17,113 nucleotides of DNA, taken from positions 1-17,113 of the forward strand of contig JASAON010001425.1 of the NCBI GenBank assembly GCA_030849065.1, given 5' to 3'. Positions 15,710 through 17,113 of the stretch are shown here, piece by piece. Source of the stretch: Jaenimonas drosophilae (taxonomy: Eukaryota; Euglenozoa; Kinetoplastea; Trypanosomatida; Trypanosomatidae). How positions within the stretch are numbered: position 1 is the first letter of the stretch; the number at the start of each line of letters is the position of its first letter. Below the pieces are notes generated by a model. It saw only the letters and a list, made by a program, of their open reading frames with translations. It ran no database searches and was not told the DNA's origin. Position numbers and translations under genes: made by a program.

Positions 15710-17113
15710 TTAGGCAGCAGCACTCATCGTCCGACCCATGTCATGCGCGTGGCGCGTCTTGTGGAGCATCATCCGCATCTCCTTCACCTGCTGCAGCATC
15801 ACCTCCCGCTGGCAGGTATTGTTGTGCAGTTCCTGCAAATGGCCATCCATCGCTCGCTCCATCTCCACCAAATGGCGACCCGTGGCTTCATCGGCATCTA
15901 GTTTGGCCTGGACCATCGCCTGCATCTCGTGGAGGCGTGCGCGCACCTGCCGCTGCTTCATTCGGTGTGCCTGATGCACCTCAGCCACCTCAGCCTCCAC
16001 CGCCTGCCTCTGATCCATGGCCTCCTGAAGCTGCTGTGCCACGCGCTGTTGCACCTCGGCAATGAGATCCACGACGCCCCCTCCGCCATCTCGACGTGAG
16101 GAACGTGAAGGATGTGTAGAGGCAAATGGGGCTGTGGTGGTTGCGGAGAGACCTCCACCACGTTCGCAGGTACCGAGCCACTCACGCAATGCCGCCTTGG
16201 CCCTGCCAACATCTCCCGACAGGGCGGCAACTGCCCCACGCCACTCCTCCACCAGCCCACGCACCACCTCCGCCTCATTCGCCGAACACGTGAGCGGCTC
16301 CATCGCGTAGGCGAAGGCGCGACGTTGGCTGCCACCGCCGTCCACCATCATGCCGCCGTCAGCCACCTCCCGCGCCGCCACAAAGGCCTCCAACAGTGGG
16401 GAAAACAAGGGCAAAGCTGGGATCTTGGCCGTTCCGCCACGACCCTCCGCATCATCACCGCCAGATGCTGAACGCCCACCATTCGCTTGCTTCACCTTCT
16501 CTTCAAAGGCCTTGATGAGTTCCTTCACGAGATCCGTCAGGCCGGCATCCTCATCCGTCTCAATACCGCCACGAATGAGTGCCACGCGCACATCACCACG
16601 GAGCTCATCCTCCGCATCATCGGCCTCCTCCGTCACGGCATCTTTGTGGCCCCGCTTGCCAACCTCCCCAGCGGCAGGATCAACGCCCAACTTCATGCGT
16701 GATGGGCTCACCAGAGAATGATCATCCTCCGTCGTGATGGACGGACGCCGACACAAGAAGGGTGCCCCCTCCACCGCCAGCGACTCCATCACCCTGGGGC
16801 GATCATCCATCGCCCCATCCCCAGCAGCCATCGATGCTCCAGACGAGAGCCCCACCGAGCCACTTTCTGCGTGCGCCATCGCACGTGGCAAAGCCGGCCG
16901 CTCCTGAACCCGTGGCCTCACAGCAGCTCCGCTCGCAGGCATCAACGGCACCAAGGAGGCCAACGCCTCGCTCCGGCCAGCAGCCGACCTCTCCAGCTCC
17001 TCCTTCAGCGCATCAAGCAACGCCTGACGGCCACCCGCCCCACGCTCCAGCTCCTCATTCAGCATATCCAACAACTGTTTCCGCTCACCCATTAAAGCCT
17101 CCACCTGACCCTG
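15710..17113 (-). CDS. Coiled-coil protein of unknown function, C-terminal 467 aa (5' end off the window)
   Basis: The frame is open from the right edge to a TAA at 15712-15710. The first initiator-like codon near the edge is GTG at 17104, and the codons before it (17113-17105) are also open, so the gene continues beyond the window. Counting from the GTG codon, residues 9-44 form two 18-residue repeats of the type LLDxLxEELERxAxGR. Residues about 50-340 are Gly/Ala/Ser-rich and look mostly disordered, with acidic patches (for example TEEADDAEDELRGD) and a few short helical blocks (LVKELIKAFEEKVKQ; VVRGLVEEWRGAVAALSG). Residues about 344-452 are rich in Gln, Glu, Ala, Met and Arg with heptad spacing, and form a long predicted coiled coil. 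The C-terminus is MSAAA. No membrane segment or catalytic motif is visible. A structural or cytoskeletal role would fit, but that is only inference from the coiled coil. Confidence 0.8.
   Translation of the reverse strand, partial: QGQVEALMGERKQLLDMLNEELERGAGGRQALLDALKEELERSAAGRSEALASLVPLMPASGAAVRPRVQERPALPRAMAHAESGSVGLSSGASMAAGDGAMDDRPRVMESLAVEGAPFLCRRPSITTEDDHSLVSPSRMKLGVDPAAGEVGKRGHKDAVTEEADDAEDELRGDVRVALIRGGIETDEDAGLTDLVKELIKAFEEKVKQANGGRSASGGDDAEGRGGTAKIPALPLFSPLLEAFVAAREVADGGMMVDGGGSQRRAFAYAMEPLTCSANEAEVVRGLVEEWRGAVAALSGDVGRAKAALREWLGTCERGGGLSATTTAPFASTHPSRSSRRDGGGGVVDLIAEVQQRVAQQLQEAMDQRQAVEAEVAEVHQAHRMKQRQVRARLHEMQAMVQAKLDADEATGRHLVEMERAMDGHLQELHNNTCQREVMLQQVKEMRMMLHKTRHAHDMGRTMSAAA
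16973..17080 (-). repeat. Two 54-bp in-frame tandem repeats in the coiled-coil gene
   Basis: Units at 17027-17080 and 16973-17026 encode 18 residues each, sharing LLD, EELER and GR at equal positions. A weaker third copy may follow (SEALASL), and more copies may lie beyond the window edge. Confidence 0.7.

Overview
The window looks like nuclear DNA of a kinetoplastid flagellate (trypanosomatid or bodonid). The reading frames are long and intronless. They form two head-on, directional arrays, and the genes whose upstream flank is visible follow a polypyrimidine tract and an AG, as expected for spliced-leader trans-splicing. Two encoded proteins are recognisable eukaryotic families, an ABCC/MRP-type transporter and a choline/ethanolamine kinase. 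Intergenic DNA is rich in GT/CA and trinucleotide microsatellites. I cannot name the genus from sequence alone. The long intergenic gaps and low-complexity protein insertions would fit a free-living or early-branching kinetoplastid such as a bodonid as well as a trypanosomatid.

Left array, + strand. The C-terminal 257 residues of an unrecognised protein (2-775) are followed by an 875-bp spacer and then a 2207-residue ABC transporter (1651-8274). The transporter has an N-terminal membrane region, two TMD-NBD halves, and several low-complexity insertions that account for its unusual length.

Convergent strand switch, 8275-9437. The + array ends and the - array arrives here. A GC-rich minisatellite of 29 units in two main lengths (27 and 20 bp) fills 8446-9112. 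It is flanked by a C tract on the left and a G-quadruplex-like G tract on the right. Convergent switches are transcription termination zones in kinetoplastids, so this block is the most distinctive non-coding structure in the window.

Right array, - strand (read right to left). The 3' part of a coiled-coil protein gene (15710-17113, running off the edge) is followed by a 319-residue protein resembling a degenerate mitochondrial carrier (14311-15270). A gap of about 2.9 kb comes next, containing microsatellites, strong pyrimidine tracts, a hairpin and a possible small ORF. The last gene is a 669-residue choline/ethanolamine kinase (9438-11447).

The genes share transcription units rather than a common pathway, as is usual in kinetoplastids. 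No tRNA, rRNA, CRISPR array or transposon was seen. No clearly new multi-gene system is evident; the best leads are the strand-switch minisatellite, the carrier-like protein and the unexplained - strand gap.
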